Program-made: the position numbers and the translations under genes
In this document: one piece after another, positions 8,582-16,878 of the stretch
Layout of the letters: every line of letters starts with the position of its first letter
How positions within the stretch are numbered: position 1 is the stretch's first letter
Assembly: GCA_903838125.1 (NCBI GenBank)
Contig: CAILXF010000024.1
Coordinates: forward strand, 1 to 64,000
DNA: 64,000 bases
Reading direction: 5' to 3'
Source of the DNA: an uncultured Pseudomonadota bacterium
GTDB lineage: Bacteria > Pseudomonadota > Gammaproteobacteria > Burkholderiales > Methylophilaceae
Notes under the pieces: generated by a model
Databases searched by the model: none
The model's input: the letters and a program-made list of their open reading frames with translations, nothing else
What the model was told of the DNA's origin: nothing

Positions 8582-10372
8582 TTAAAAACCTAGTGCGCGA
8601 GCTCCTTGATAAAACACAAAGCTCACCACCCAAGCCAAGCTAAGCGACCACGCTATAGATAGCCACATAAAACCACTGCTTTTAGATTCATTTTTCAAGG
8701 TAGCGATGGTGGACAGGCAAGGCGTATAAATGAGGGTAAATAACATAAAGCTCATGGCTTGCACCCAGTCAATCTGGGTGGCCATTTGCGCCATTAGCGC
8801 ATCGCCTTGCAAACCATATATCACCGCCAACGCCCCAATCACAATTTCTTTAGCGACAAAGCCGAATATCAACGCTATGGCAAGTTGTGTATTAATGCCT
8901 ATCGGGTCTAAAATAGGCGCAAACAGCAACCCAATCTGACCCGCAACGGTTCCAACGCTAGCTGGGGGTACATCGCTAGGAAAGTTAGTTAATGCCCACA
9001 CTAAGACGACACCAATAATAATAAATTTGCTGGCGCGGATTAAGAAGTGCTTCACTTCTTGCCAGCCCCTCAGCACTATCTGGAGTGGTGTAGGAAAGCG
9101 ATAAGGGGGTAACTCTAATAAAAAGGGTTCACTGTTTTTATATTGACCTTGAAACAGCAGGGCGGTTAAAAACATGGTGAAAAAACTCGTTACATATAAG
9201 GCGAATAAAATGATCGGTGCCTGTTGTGCCGTAAATAACGCGGCAATGATGAAAATAAACACCTGTAGGCGCGCCGAGCATAAAGATAATGGAATTACGA
9301 GCATGGTGAGCAAACGCATTGGGCGTGAGCGCATAATACGTGTGCCCATGAGCGCGGGAACATTGCAACCAAAACCCATCAACATCATTACAAAGCCACG
9401 TCCGTCTAACCCCATTTTTGCCATAAGCGCATCCATTAGAAAAGCTGCGCGGGATAAATAGCCACTGTCTTCGACCATGGACATCACCAAAAAGAACAGC
9501 ACAATAATCGGCACAAATGCAGCAACCGTCGCGAAGCCATTGTATACACCATCTAACATTAAGCCACTAACCCATGCGGGACTAGAGGCGAATAGTGAAT
9601 TTAAAACATCACTACGTAGTATGCGGAATGCCCAAGCTAAAGAATCTTGTAATGGCTTACCAACACTAAAAATAAATTGAAAAAATAAAAACATAGCGAC
9701 AAAAAATAGTGGCAAGCCGAACCATTTATGTAGCAAGATACGGTCAATTTTGTCGGTGGTGTTATCCGTCAATGTTGTGGGTATTTGCACATATCGCTGG
9801 ATTAAGCTGTCCATTTCCTGCTCAATTTGATGATCAGCTTGTAGCTTTTTGCTAATGAGTTTTGGGTCCGTCGGGGTTTGGTTTTGATTGATAATTTGCG
9901 CAGCTGCCTGCAAAGCTTTAGGAAGACCATCGCCATATTTAGCGCTAATTTGTAGTACGGGCATCGCTAAGGCTGTGGCTAGATTATCTGTATCAATGGT
10001 AATGCCGGTCTGCTTGGCCTCGTCCGCCATATTTAAAGCCAATACTGCCTTTATATTGAGCTTTTTAATCTGTAGCACTAAGGATAGTTGGCGGTCTATT
10101 TGCGAACTGTTGAGTAATATGATGACTAAATCGACGGCATTATTAGCTAGAAAATGCCTCACCACTTGCTCATCTTCAGAGAACCCATGCAAGTCATAGA
10201 TGCCAGGCAAATCAATGAGGTCTGCGATATGGCCACCGATTAATATCTTTGCACTCATTAAATCCACTGTAATACCAGGCCAGTTGCCTACACGTGCTGA
10301 GGCGCCGCTAATGCGGTTAAATAAAGTTGATTTACCCGTATTGGGCATGCCTAATAATGCAATGCGTTTCAT
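8582..10372 (-). CDS. feoB: Ferrous iron transporter FeoB (short form)
   Basis: Inner-membrane Fe(II) transporter with an N-terminal G domain: G1 GMPNTGKST at residues 8-16, the switch I region NWPGITV, G3 DLPGIYDL and G4 NMAD. The membrane part has several hydrophobic helices and two Gate-like regions (SGYLSRAAFLMD, GFGCNVPALMGTR; later GFVAKEIVIGAL). At 596 residues it is much shorter than the roughly 770 of E. coli FeoB; the linker after the G domain and the C-terminus are trimmed. It follows feoA by six bases on the same strand. No feoC is seen. Confidence 0.93.
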   Translation of the reverse strand: MKRIALLGMPNTGKSTLFNRISGASARVGNWPGITVDLMSAKILIGGHIADLIDLPGIYDLHGFSEDEQVVRHFLANNAVDLVIILLNSSQIDRQLSLVLQIKKLNIKAVLALNMADEAKQTGITIDTDNLATALAMPVLQISAKYGDGLPKALQAAAQIINQNQTPTDPKLISKKLQADHQIEQEMDSLIQRYVQIPTTLTDNTTDKIDRILLHKWFGLPLFFVAMFLFFQFIFSVGKPLQDSLAWAFRILRSDVLNSLFASSPAWVSGLMLDGVYNGFATVAAFVPIIVLFFLVMSMVEDSGYLSRAAFLMDALMAKMGLDGRGFVMMLMGFGCNVPALMGTRIMRSRPMRLLTMLVIPLSLCSARLQVFIFIIAALFTAQQAPIILFALYVTSFFTMFLTALLFQGQYKNSEPFLLELPPYRFPTPLQIVLRGWQEVKHFLIRASKFIIIGVVLVWALTNFPSDVPPASVGTVAGQIGLLFAPILDPIGINTQLAIALIFGFVAKEIVIGALAVIYGLQGDALMAQMATQIDWVQAMSFMLFTLIYTPCLSTIATLKNESKSSGFMWLSIAWSLSLAWVVSFVFYQGARALGF

Positions 10373-10378
10373 AGGGCT

Positions 10379-10612
10379 TTAATGCTCATTTAGATTAACC
10401 TGAATGCGTGTGGCATCGGTGTGACGTAAGATGACATCCGTTGTGCCCAAACGCACTTGTAACGGCCCGTTGAAGTTTGCACGCCGAATAATACGGATGG
10501 TTTTTCCAACACGAAAGCCCAGTGCGGACAAGCGATTAAACAGAGATTCATCGGCCTCTATTGCTGAAATGATCGCGGGTTGAGCAATGTTCAGTTGAGA
10601 TAAGGGTCGCAT
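10379..10612 (-). CDS. feoA: Ferrous iron transport accessory protein FeoA
   Basis: A small SH3-like protein. I start it at the ATG at 10612 (MRPLSQLNIAQP), giving 77 residues, the usual FeoA size. The ORF track starts it at a TTG that would add 26 atypical residues. Conserved family features are the EADESLFNRLSALGFRVG segment and the basic turn IIRRANFNGPLQVRLG. FeoA binds FeoB and is needed for Fe(II) uptake. The gene is six bases upstream of feoB, so they form an operon. No strong Shine-Dalgarno is seen before the chosen start. Confidence 0.88.
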   Translation of the reverse strand: MRPLSQLNIAQPAIISAIEADESLFNRLSALGFRVGKTIRIIRRANFNGPLQVRLGTTDVILRHTDATRIQVNLNEH

Positions 10613-11002
10613 GGGTATTGGTAAATATAAATTAATGACACCAGAGTGTACTTTGCTGCTAAATGATAACTGTTCTGAAGTATCGCACAAATCACCTGCT
10701 AATTAGGTGCCAGTACTCATGTATTTATAACTTGGCATACAATGCTGTAGTCTTTCTGATGCGTTTGCCAGCTAATTCTATTTATGCGGATATTTGTTAT
10801 GACCAGCATTTAAGAAAGAGACGAAATGCAATTTCCCCAAAGCAGTTACTGGTTCAATCACTTTACACCTTTATCTGAAACGCTTACTTACGTGTAAAAT
10901 AGCATCAATTAATACTGATGCATCAAATAATTTTTAAGATATAAATCTAAAAAATGCCCAATCAAAATTGCCCTAAGTAAGACTACCTACGGAGTATAAA
11001 GT
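10613..11002. other. 390-base intergenic region between divergent feoA and glycosyltransferase gene
   Basis: It must hold the promoters for feoAB (leftward) and the glycosyltransferase (rightward). Two inverted repeats are visible: TTTACAC (10862-10868) with GTGTAAA (10892-10898), and GCATCA (10902-10907) with TGATGC (10916-10921). Neither matches a regulator I can name. AAATGATAACTG near 10660 only weakly resembles a Fur box. The 71-residue ORF listed here has no recognisable features. Confidence 0.4.
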
Positions 11003-12457
11003 TTGAATTTCTTTTACAGGTTCTGGAATAAAGCTGAATTAGCGCTCGGAAAATCAACACTTTATGTACTTACTGGGCTCATATTGTTAAGGGTTATCTC
11101 TTTAGCAATTTACCCATTGATGGATACGACAGAAGGTCGCTATGGTGAAATGGCTAGAAAAATGGCCGAAATGAATGACTGGATAACTCCATGGTTTGAT
11201 GTTGGAGTTCCATTTTGGGGTAAGCCGCCCCTGTCATTTTGGATGTCAGCCCTTGGTATAAAGGTATTTGGCATCAATGAATTTGCTGTACGTTTCCCGC
11301 AATTTCTTGCAGCAGTAACCATCGTATTTATTTGTTACGACTGGGCAAAGCGTAGTCTAGTTAATCCATTTTATGTTGTAGCTATATTAAGCACATCTTT
11401 TCTATATATCTTGTTATCTGGGGCGGTCACTACAGATATCGCACTTTGTATAGGCAGCACATTATCCCTTAGATCTTTCTGGCTTAGCTTGCGAGGTGCA
11501 GAGGCCAATAGGAAGCGTGAGCAGTGGCTATTTTTCATCGGCTTAAGCATCATGTTATATGCCAAAGGTCCGGTAGGATGGGTATTGGTTTTTATCCCAA
11601 TTGGTTTATGGGCACTGCTAACAGGATCAATTAAAGAAACTTGGAAAGGACTCCCTTGGATTCTAGGTTGTATTTTAGCAATAGTAATCAGCTTACCTTG
11701 GTATTTAGCAGCGGAAAAGCATACACCTGGGTTTTTACACTATTTTTTTGTGGGAGAACATTGGCAGCGCTTTACTATTTCCGGCTGGAAAGGTGATTTA
11801 TATGGCACCGCGCACGCAAGACCACGTGGCTCCATTTGGCTGTATCTTATTGTGGCTAGCCTGCCTTGGTCTTTGATTCTCCCAATTACCATATGGATGA
11901 CTAAATATAATAAAAATAGCGCAAAGAATGAAACGGAAAACAAGAAGTTTAAAGCTTACTTGTTACTGTCAGGCTTAGCGCCTTGTATATTTTTTACAAT
12001 GTCTGGCAATACTTTGTGGACATACGTATTGCCAGGCTTACCGTCCCTCGCATTATTGCTTGCTCTTTATTTAAGGGAAGTGAAAGTGTCATTTGCGAAA
12101 AGTGCACTATTATGCGGGGTTAGTTTAAGTGCTATTGCTACTGTGTTGGCGCTCATGGCTTTAACTTTAGACCATAAAGCAGACTCAAGATCAGCAAAAG
12201 GGGTAGTTGCTTTGTATAAAGCTCAGCACAACGCTAAACCCATAGTTTTTTTAAGTGACAAACCATTTTCATCAATGTTTTATACAGATGGTAAAGCAAT
12301 AGAAGTTAATACCGTCGAAGAAGTAAATGACCTATCAAAAACAAGTCAGATTTATCTTGCCATCAAGCTGTCACAGTTAAGCCGAATCGATAATGAACTT
12401 AATAGGCTAACAGTGATTGGTGATGCTGGGAGTTATCGGTTGTATCTAAGCTATTAA
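11003..12457 (+). CDS. ArnT/PMT-family membrane glycosyltransferase
   Basis: A 484-residue polytopic membrane protein with the acidic motif of the dolichyl-phosphate mannosyltransferase/ArnT superfamily in the first periplasmic loop (MDTTEGRYGEMARKM, about residues 40-54). It is followed by WGKPPLSFW, typical of this superfamily. Many hydrophobic helices follow, with a small C-terminal soluble part. Such enzymes transfer a sugar from a polyprenyl-phosphate donor to lipid A or another acceptor on the periplasmic side. The start is TTG at 11003, supported by GGAG eight bases upstream. It converges with the lptF-like gene 26 bases away, which hints at a lipopolysaccharide role. Confidence 0.75.
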   Translation: MNFFYRFWNKAELALGKSTLYVLTGLILLRVISLAIYPLMDTTEGRYGEMARKMAEMNDWITPWFDVGVPFWGKPPLSFWMSALGIKVFGINEFAVRFPQFLAAVTIVFICYDWAKRSLVNPFYVVAILSTSFLYILLSGAVTTDIALCIGSTLSLRSFWLSLRGAEANRKREQWLFFIGLSIMLYAKGPVGWVLVFIPIGLWALLTGSIKETWKGLPWILGCILAIVISLPWYLAAEKHTPGFLHYFFVGEHWQRFTISGWKGDLYGTAHARPRGSIWLYLIVASLPWSLILPITIWMTKYNKNSAKNETENKKFKAYLLLSGLAPCIFFTMSGNTLWTYVLPGLPSLALLLALYLREVKVSFAKSALLCGVSLSAIATVLALMALTLDHKADSRSAKGVVALYKAQHNAKPIVFLSDKPFSSMFYTDGKAIEVNTVEEVNDLSKTSQIYLAIKLSQLSRIDNELNRLTVIGDAGSYRLYLSY

Positions 12458-12483
12458 ATACAAATCTCATTTAGACTGCTTTA

Positions 12484-13596
12484 TCACGCCTTTGTAGAAA
12501 TATTAAACCAGTTTGTTGTCAGTATTTTGGGGACCATTGGTAGTTGGTGCGCACGTCTATAAAATAGGTAAAATGCCATCATTGAAAAGAGTAAATGCAC
12601 AGGCCAAAGGCCAATGGTTGCATTTAATTTTCCTTGCGCAACCCAAGCCTGCATAATGCTCAGCATATTGTTATAAATAATATAAATAACAAGTGCTAAC
12701 ACGAAATTGATTGAGCGTCCGGAGCGCGGATCTGAAGCACTTAACGGGATTGCAAGGAATGCCAGTATTAGGGCTGAGATAGGAATGGCAAATCGCCACT
12801 GTAATTCTGCATTATTCGCATTGTTTCTATTCTCGAGTAGCTCCTTACTTGATTTAGAGATGGTTTGTATTGGCTTTTGCTTTACTTCAGCTGCCTCAAC
12901 TCGAAGAGCATATTTATCAAACGATGTGGTGGAAAATTCAGATGTATCACGAGTACCTTGATAGCGAGTCCCACTTTTCATCAGTAAGAATTTATCTCCA
13001 TTTTCCTCAACATAACGACTGCCCTTTGCAGCAACAATAATGCCTAACTTCTGTTGATGAATCGATTGGACAAAAATATTTTTAACGCTATCACCAAGCT
13101 CATCAAAACTTTCGATAAAATATACACGCTCTGCATTAGATGACTCTTTAAATGTACCAGGGCTAATAGCTGAAAGTTCATCTCGACTCTCAAGCTGTGC
13201 TTTGTAGTCCTCACCTTTACTGGTTGCCCAAGGCATTACAAATAAACTAAGAATTGATATAAATATAATGATAGGAATGGCAAAGGATAGTATTGGCCTT
13301 ATCCAGCTAGTGATACTTAGCCCTGAACTAAACCAAACGACCATTTCCGAATCTCGATACCATCGTGAAAGTGTCATCAGTATTGATAGAAACAAGGCGA
13401 GAGAAAGCAGCATTGGCATAAACTTAACCATATTGAAACCCAGCATGGTTGTAATTGCATCGTTAGGTAGAATGCCATTTGCAGCCAGTTGCAAAAGATA
13501 ACCCGCACGCTGTGCAATCACAATGCCTAACAGAATAAGGAGCGCGCCAGCTGCAGTGGTTATGAGTTCGTGTAAAAGTGAACGCCTAAAAAGCAT
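12484..13596 (-). CDS. lptF: LptF/LptG-family lipopolysaccharide export permease (LptF-like)
   Basis: A 370-residue permease with three N-terminal membrane helices, a central beta-jellyroll region (FKESSNAERVYFIE; KSGTRYQGTRD) and three C-terminal helices introduced by AELQWRFAIPISAL and PLSASDPRSGR. These elements match LptF more than LptG. LptF and LptG form the inner-membrane part of the LptB2FG transporter that extracts LPS. The gene stands alone: no lptG follows it and pepA does not precede it, unlike the usual arrangement. It may be the main LptF relocated or an extra copy. No strong ribosome site precedes the ATG. Confidence 0.8.
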   Translation of the reverse strand: MLFRRSLLHELITTAAGALLILLGIVIAQRAGYLLQLAANGILPNDAITTMLGFNMVKFMPMLLSLALFLSILMTLSRWYRDSEMVVWFSSGLSITSWIRPILSFAIPIIIFISILSLFVMPWATSKGEDYKAQLESRDELSAISPGTFKESSNAERVYFIESFDELGDSVKNIFVQSIHQQKLGIIVAAKGSRYVEENGDKFLLMKSGTRYQGTRDTSEFSTTSFDKYALRVEAAEVKQKPIQTISKSSKELLENRNNANNAELQWRFAIPISALILAFLAIPLSASDPRSGRSINFVLALVIYIIYNNMLSIMQAWVAQGKLNATIGLWPVHLLFSMMAFYLFYRRAHQLPMVPKILTTNWFNISTKA

Positions 13597-13995
13597 GGGA
13601 TGTTTAACCGTTAATTGATGTTAATGAATTTCATCTAGCAATGAGCCGCCCAAATTAATAGTAGCTAAATCTATTGCATGGTTGATCGTTGTATTGTGAA
13701 TATCTAACTTGTTAGAATTTATCATAGAAAATGCTCATTCGGTAAATCTATGTCTTGGTAGTTAGAATTATTATCACGAACTTGCGCTATTGGCCCAAGG
13801 CATCCAGTCAACTTTGTGAAATCAACGCCCAAAAACCTTTTAAGAGCTCTGGGGGGATATTAAACTTCCCTAAACTTAATAGATTATTTCATCGGACCTT
13901 CATTGATGCAGGTCAAGCCTCTAATCTATTAGAAGCACACAATATACAAAAGTTGTTAATAACTTATATTAGTTTGTAAAAATGGAGAGCATGAG
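13597..13995. other. 399-base intergenic region between divergent lptF and a small gene
   Basis: Apart from the FNR-type box listed separately, I see no RNA gene or repeat. The 74-residue ORF in the track (13755-13979) starts at a weak codon, has no homology I recognise and contains the FNR-type box, so I treat this stretch as non-coding promoter DNA. Confidence 0.5.
13903..13916. promoter_or_regulatory. FNR/ANR-type box upstream of small WRxKMA protein
   Basis: TTGATGCAGGTCAA matches TTGAT-N4-ATCAA at nine of ten defined positions. It lies 79 bases upstream of the small gene at 13996. A weak -10-like CAATAT begins 23 bases downstream of the box. It has the same GGTCAA right half as the boxes at 41965, 54443 and 61021. 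Confidence 0.55.
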
Positions 13996-14190
13996 ATGGT
14001 CACCCCTTTACGATACAATCCAACAACAAAATTAAATGATTTGTTTATTAATTCACTTTGGCAGCCAGTTGGTCATCCAGATACACGCGCTTATTTGAAT
14101 CCAGAAGACGCTGATGAGAAGTTGCGTATGGATGAAGAGAGGCTTCAAGATTGGCGAAGAAAGATGGCCCAAATTAGAGGTAAGCATTAA
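13996..14190 (+). CDS. Small hypothetical protein with C-terminal W-R-x-K-M-A motif (copy A)
   Basis: A 64-residue product with a good start context (GGAGAGCATGAG before ATG). I do not recognise a named family. The C-terminal third, PEDADEKLRMDEERLQDWRR then KMAQIRGKH, aligns with the C-terminus of the small protein at 16183 (VEDALALQLELEEENLNEWR then EKMAKI). The shared core is EExLxxWRxKMAxI, so the two are paralogous at least there. It is charged and likely helical at the C-terminus, with no signal peptide or membrane segment. An FNR-type box lies upstream and a hairpin terminator downstream, so it is a single-gene transcription unit. Confidence 0.7.
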   Translation: MVTPLRYNPTTKLNDLFINSLWQPVGHPDTRAYLNPEDADEKLRMDEERLQDWRRKMAQIRGKH

Positions 14191-14294
14191 CAACATCTGT
14201 TGTACTCCAAGTAATTTTATTTTGTCTTATTATTGCCACATTAAGCTAGTATATTTTTGATTAGTATAGTGATTAATTGTTTCATCTCCTTTTA

Positions 14295-14322
14295 AGGGTG
14301 CCTCATAAGCGCCCTATTTTTT
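14295..14322 (+). terminator. Intrinsic terminator after small gene A
   Basis: Stem AGGGTGC/GCGCCCT (7 pairs, one G-T) with loop CTCATAA, followed by ATTTTTT. It lies 105 bases past the small-gene stop and upstream of the phosphoesterase gene. Confidence 0.7.
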
Positions 14323-14441
14323 CATCATTTATTGCTGACTAGTGAAAGATGGAAAGAAATATAGAAATAGGGTGGTTTTAAGTTGGTTAATCATTAGATA
14401 ATCATTACTCATATTCAATCAATAAAGACTTCGTAATAAAA

Positions 14442-15995
14442 ATGCAAAAACATACTCTCTACAATCTTGTCAGAACAAGCATTTTGTCAGTTAGTGTCCT
14501 ATTTCTTTCAATGTGCAGTAGCCTAGTCGTTGCTGAAAATGTAAGCGATTCCCGCCTCAATCAAATTGAAACAATCGTTATTATTTATGCGGAAAATAGA
14601 AGTTTTGACAATCTGTATGGATTATTTCCTGGTGCAAATGGCATCTTTAAAAATGCAGATGGCTCCGACACTAACTTAGCTAACTATCACCAAGTGGACC
14701 GAGATGGATTTAGCAGATTAATCACATTTCCAGCCGTATGGAATGCTCAAGGCACGAAAGCAATCGATAAACTATCTTTTGTAGCAGATCTGCCAAACAT
14801 ACCCTTTAAAATTGACGGAGCCCCTGGCGCACTGCCAGATACGCTTGGTATGAATTATCCTACACCAGATTTAGTGCATCGATTTTTTAATAATCAAATG
14901 CAAATTAATGGCGGTAAAAATAACATGTTTGCCGCTTGGTCTGATGCAGGTGGTTTGGCGATGGGCTATTACAATGGTGCGCCCATGAAAATGTGGCAAT
15001 TGGCACAGCAATATACACTTGCTGACAACTTCTTCATGGGTGCTTTTGGGGGTTCGTTTTTAAATCATTTTTGGCTTGTTTGTGCCTGCACACCTAAATA
15101 CCCCAATGCGCCAGAAGCACTATTAAGTAAAGTGGATAAGAATGAAATAACGTTGATAGTAGATAAAAGCTCTCCTCATAGCGCTTTGTTAGGCAAGCCA
15201 ATTTACATGGCTGACAAGCCTTTAACCCCAGACTATTATGCGGTCAATACACTACAGCCACCGTATCAACCTAGTGGGATAGCACCTCACAAAAACGCCG
15301 ATAAAACGTTGGCTGACCCTGATCAAAATCCATTGCCACCACAAAATTCAATGGTAACGAAGACCATAGGTGACACCTTAAGTGCCAAAGGTGTTAATTG
15401 GGCTTGGTACGCAGGTGGCTGGCATGAAGCTACCGAAAACCGAGATGTCATTTACAACATTAAGAAAACCAACTTTCAAGCGCACCATCAGCCATTTAAT
15501 TATTTTAGTCGATTTAGCCCTACGACAGAGGAAGGCAGAAAGGAGCGGCAACTTCATCTGAAGGATTACGCCGACTTACAAAAAGATATTCAAGCAGGCA
15601 CATTACCTCCCGTCGTGTTCTATAAACCACAAGGTAATTTAAATCAGCATCCAGGATACACAGACGTCATGTCGGGAGATGCGCATATTGCTGAACTTGT
15701 TTCTAGCTTAAAAAACAGTCGTCAATGGCAGAAAATGGCAATCATTGTGACTTATGATGAAAACGGTGGGTATTGGGACCATGTCGCTCCCCCTAAAGGA
15801 GATCGCTGGGGTCCTGGTTCGAGAATTCCGACAATTATTATATCGCCATTTTCTAAAACTAACTATGTGGACCATACATACTACGATACAACTTCTATAC
15901 TAAAACTTATCACGCAGCGATTCTCTCTTGAGCCCATGCAGGGGGTGAGAGCTAAGGCTGGGGACCTTAGCAATGCTTTTGTAGAAGCAAAATAA
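14442..15995 (+). CDS. Exported AcpA-type acid phosphatase / phosphoesterase-family protein
   Basis: A 517-residue protein with a signal peptide (basic start, then the hydrophobic ILSVSVLFLSMCSSLVVA). The phosphoesterase family (PF04185) hallmark IVIIYAENRSFDNLYG lies near residue 46. Later metal-site segments include NFFMGAFGGSFLNHFWL, GDAHIAELV and IVTYDENGGYWDHVAPP, followed by GPGSRIPTIIISPFSK. The family includes phospholipases C and AcpA acid phosphatases; the shorter length and the missing C-terminal DUF756 domains favour AcpA. Export implies scavenging of phosphate from phosphoesters, but no Pho box was found upstream. The ribosome site is weak. Confidence 0.82.
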   Translation: MQKHTLYNLVRTSILSVSVLFLSMCSSLVVAENVSDSRLNQIETIVIIYAENRSFDNLYGLFPGANGIFKNADGSDTNLANYHQVDRDGFSRLITFPAVWNAQGTKAIDKLSFVADLPNIPFKIDGAPGALPDTLGMNYPTPDLVHRFFNNQMQINGGKNNMFAAWSDAGGLAMGYYNGAPMKMWQLAQQYTLADNFFMGAFGGSFLNHFWLVCACTPKYPNAPEALLSKVDKNEITLIVDKSSPHSALLGKPIYMADKPLTPDYYAVNTLQPPYQPSGIAPHKNADKTLADPDQNPLPPQNSMVTKTIGDTLSAKGVNWAWYAGGWHEATENRDVIYNIKKTNFQAHHQPFNYFSRFSPTTEEGRKERQLHLKDYADLQKDIQAGTLPPVVFYKPQGNLNQHPGYTDVMSGDAHIAELVSSLKNSRQWQKMAIIVTYDENGGYWDHVAPPKGDRWGPGSRIPTIIISPFSKTNYVDHTYYDTTSILKLITQRFSLEPMQGVRAKAGDLSNAFVEAK

Positions 15996-16182
15996 CATTG
16001 ATTTTATTCGCTTTTAAAATGGTCTACAGATTGACGAAAAAGACGCTCACAGTGAATGTTTTGATAATTCTTCTTCGCGTGAGGTCTGCCTAATGTCACA
16101 AAAAATTCACACATACTTCATGAACTACTTCTTAGAATGACGCTTTATATTATTTCCATAATAAAGCTGAGTCGTAACCATT

Positions 16183-16410
16183 ATGTCTAATAAAGTAGCA
16201 AGCGAAGAGTATAAAGATAAAGCAAAATTATTAAGCCCAGAAGAAGCTGAGCGGCTACTATCAAGAATGAGCGGTAAGCTACCCAAGCGCTTAGATAAAG
16301 ATAAGCTTAGCGTAGAGGATGCGTTAGCGCTTCAGTTAGAGCTTGAGGAAGAAAATCTCAACGAATGGCGTGAGAAGATGGCTAAAATAAAAAGTGAGTC
16401 AAAGAAATAG
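16183..16410 (+). CDS. Small hypothetical protein with C-terminal W-R-x-K-M-A motif (copy B)
   Basis: A 75-residue, highly charged product with no signal or membrane segment. Its C-terminal segment EENLNEWREKMAKIKSESKK aligns with that of the 64-residue protein at 13996 (EERLQDWRRKMAQIRGKH). Preceding segments share an acidic ED-A-rich helix. The N-terminal halves differ. I know no function for this motif. It is followed 61 bases later by the ParB-like gene on the same strand, so the two may be co-transcribed. No FNR-type box precedes this copy, unlike copy A. Confidence 0.65.
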   Translation: MSNKVASEEYKDKAKLLSPEEAERLLSRMSGKLPKRLDKDKLSVEDALALQLELEEENLNEWREKMAKIKSESKK

Positions 16411-16471
16411 CTTTGTAGTTATCGGATAGTCTCACCATCACTAGATCACAATTTTATGCGGAGAGTTAGTC

Positions 16472-16849
16472 ATGGCTAAGCAAAATACACAAGAAATTAA
16501 GTGGCTAGATCTGCCCGAAGATCATGATTATCCTGCTGCAGCGTCTTATTTAAGCCTAATTTATGAAAGCAAGGTAGTGGAAGCTTTAATAGATAAATTA
16601 CAATCTATCGCCACATCGAATTTTAAAGCCAAAGACTTGTTCCGAGCGTCTAATTTATCACTACTAGGGATCAGTAATTCCCATGTACGGAAAGATGCTA
16701 GAAAAATAAAAACAGGCTACGCTATTTCACCACTACTCTTGGTCAGAGATCAAGCCAACGGCAACGTAATCATTGCTGACGGCTATCATCGTTTATGTGC
16801 TGTATATCGCTTTGATGAAGATGCATTAATTCCATGTAAGATTGTTTAG
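16472..16849 (+). CDS. ParB-like-domain protein (function unknown)
   Basis: A 125-residue product with a strong start (GCGGAGAG seven bases before ATG). The C-terminal half holds SPLLLVRDQANGNVIIADGYHRLCAVY; the DGYHR box resembles the ParB/Srx-fold motif in which a conserved arginine contacts nucleotide. The N-terminal half (KWLDLPEDHDYPAAASYLSL) is conserved, as I recall, in similar unannotated proteobacterial proteins. It lacks the helix-turn-helix and dimerisation domains of chromosomal ParB, so a role in segregation is unlikely. It follows small gene B. Confidence 0.6.
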   Translation: MAKQNTQEIKWLDLPEDHDYPAAASYLSLIYESKVVEALIDKLQSIATSNFKAKDLFRASNLSLLGISNSHVRKDARKIKTGYAISPLLLVRDQANGNVIIADGYHRLCAVYRFDEDALIPCKIV

Positions 16850-16878
16850 CAAAAAATACGCTCATCATAGGCTTGGCG

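Noticed and set aside
10650-10680. Possible Fur box upstream of feoA
   Set aside because: AAATGATAACTG matches only part of the 19-base consensus; too weak to call without a genome-wide matrix.
10663-10878. 71-residue ORF in the feoA-glycosyltransferase gap
   Set aside because: No family resemblance, no ribosome site, and it overlaps promoter DNA; most likely chance.
13615-13628. TTGATGTTAATGAA near the lptF start as an FNR box
   Set aside because: The right half loses the important C (ATGAA), and the site lies only about 20 bases from the start codon.
13755-13979. 74-residue ORF before small gene A
   Set aside because: Non-ATG start, no recognisable sequence, and it contains the FNR-type box.
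14323-14441. Pho box before the AcpA-type phosphoesterase
   Set aside because: No CTGTCAT-like repeats at 11-base spacing were seen in the upstream region.
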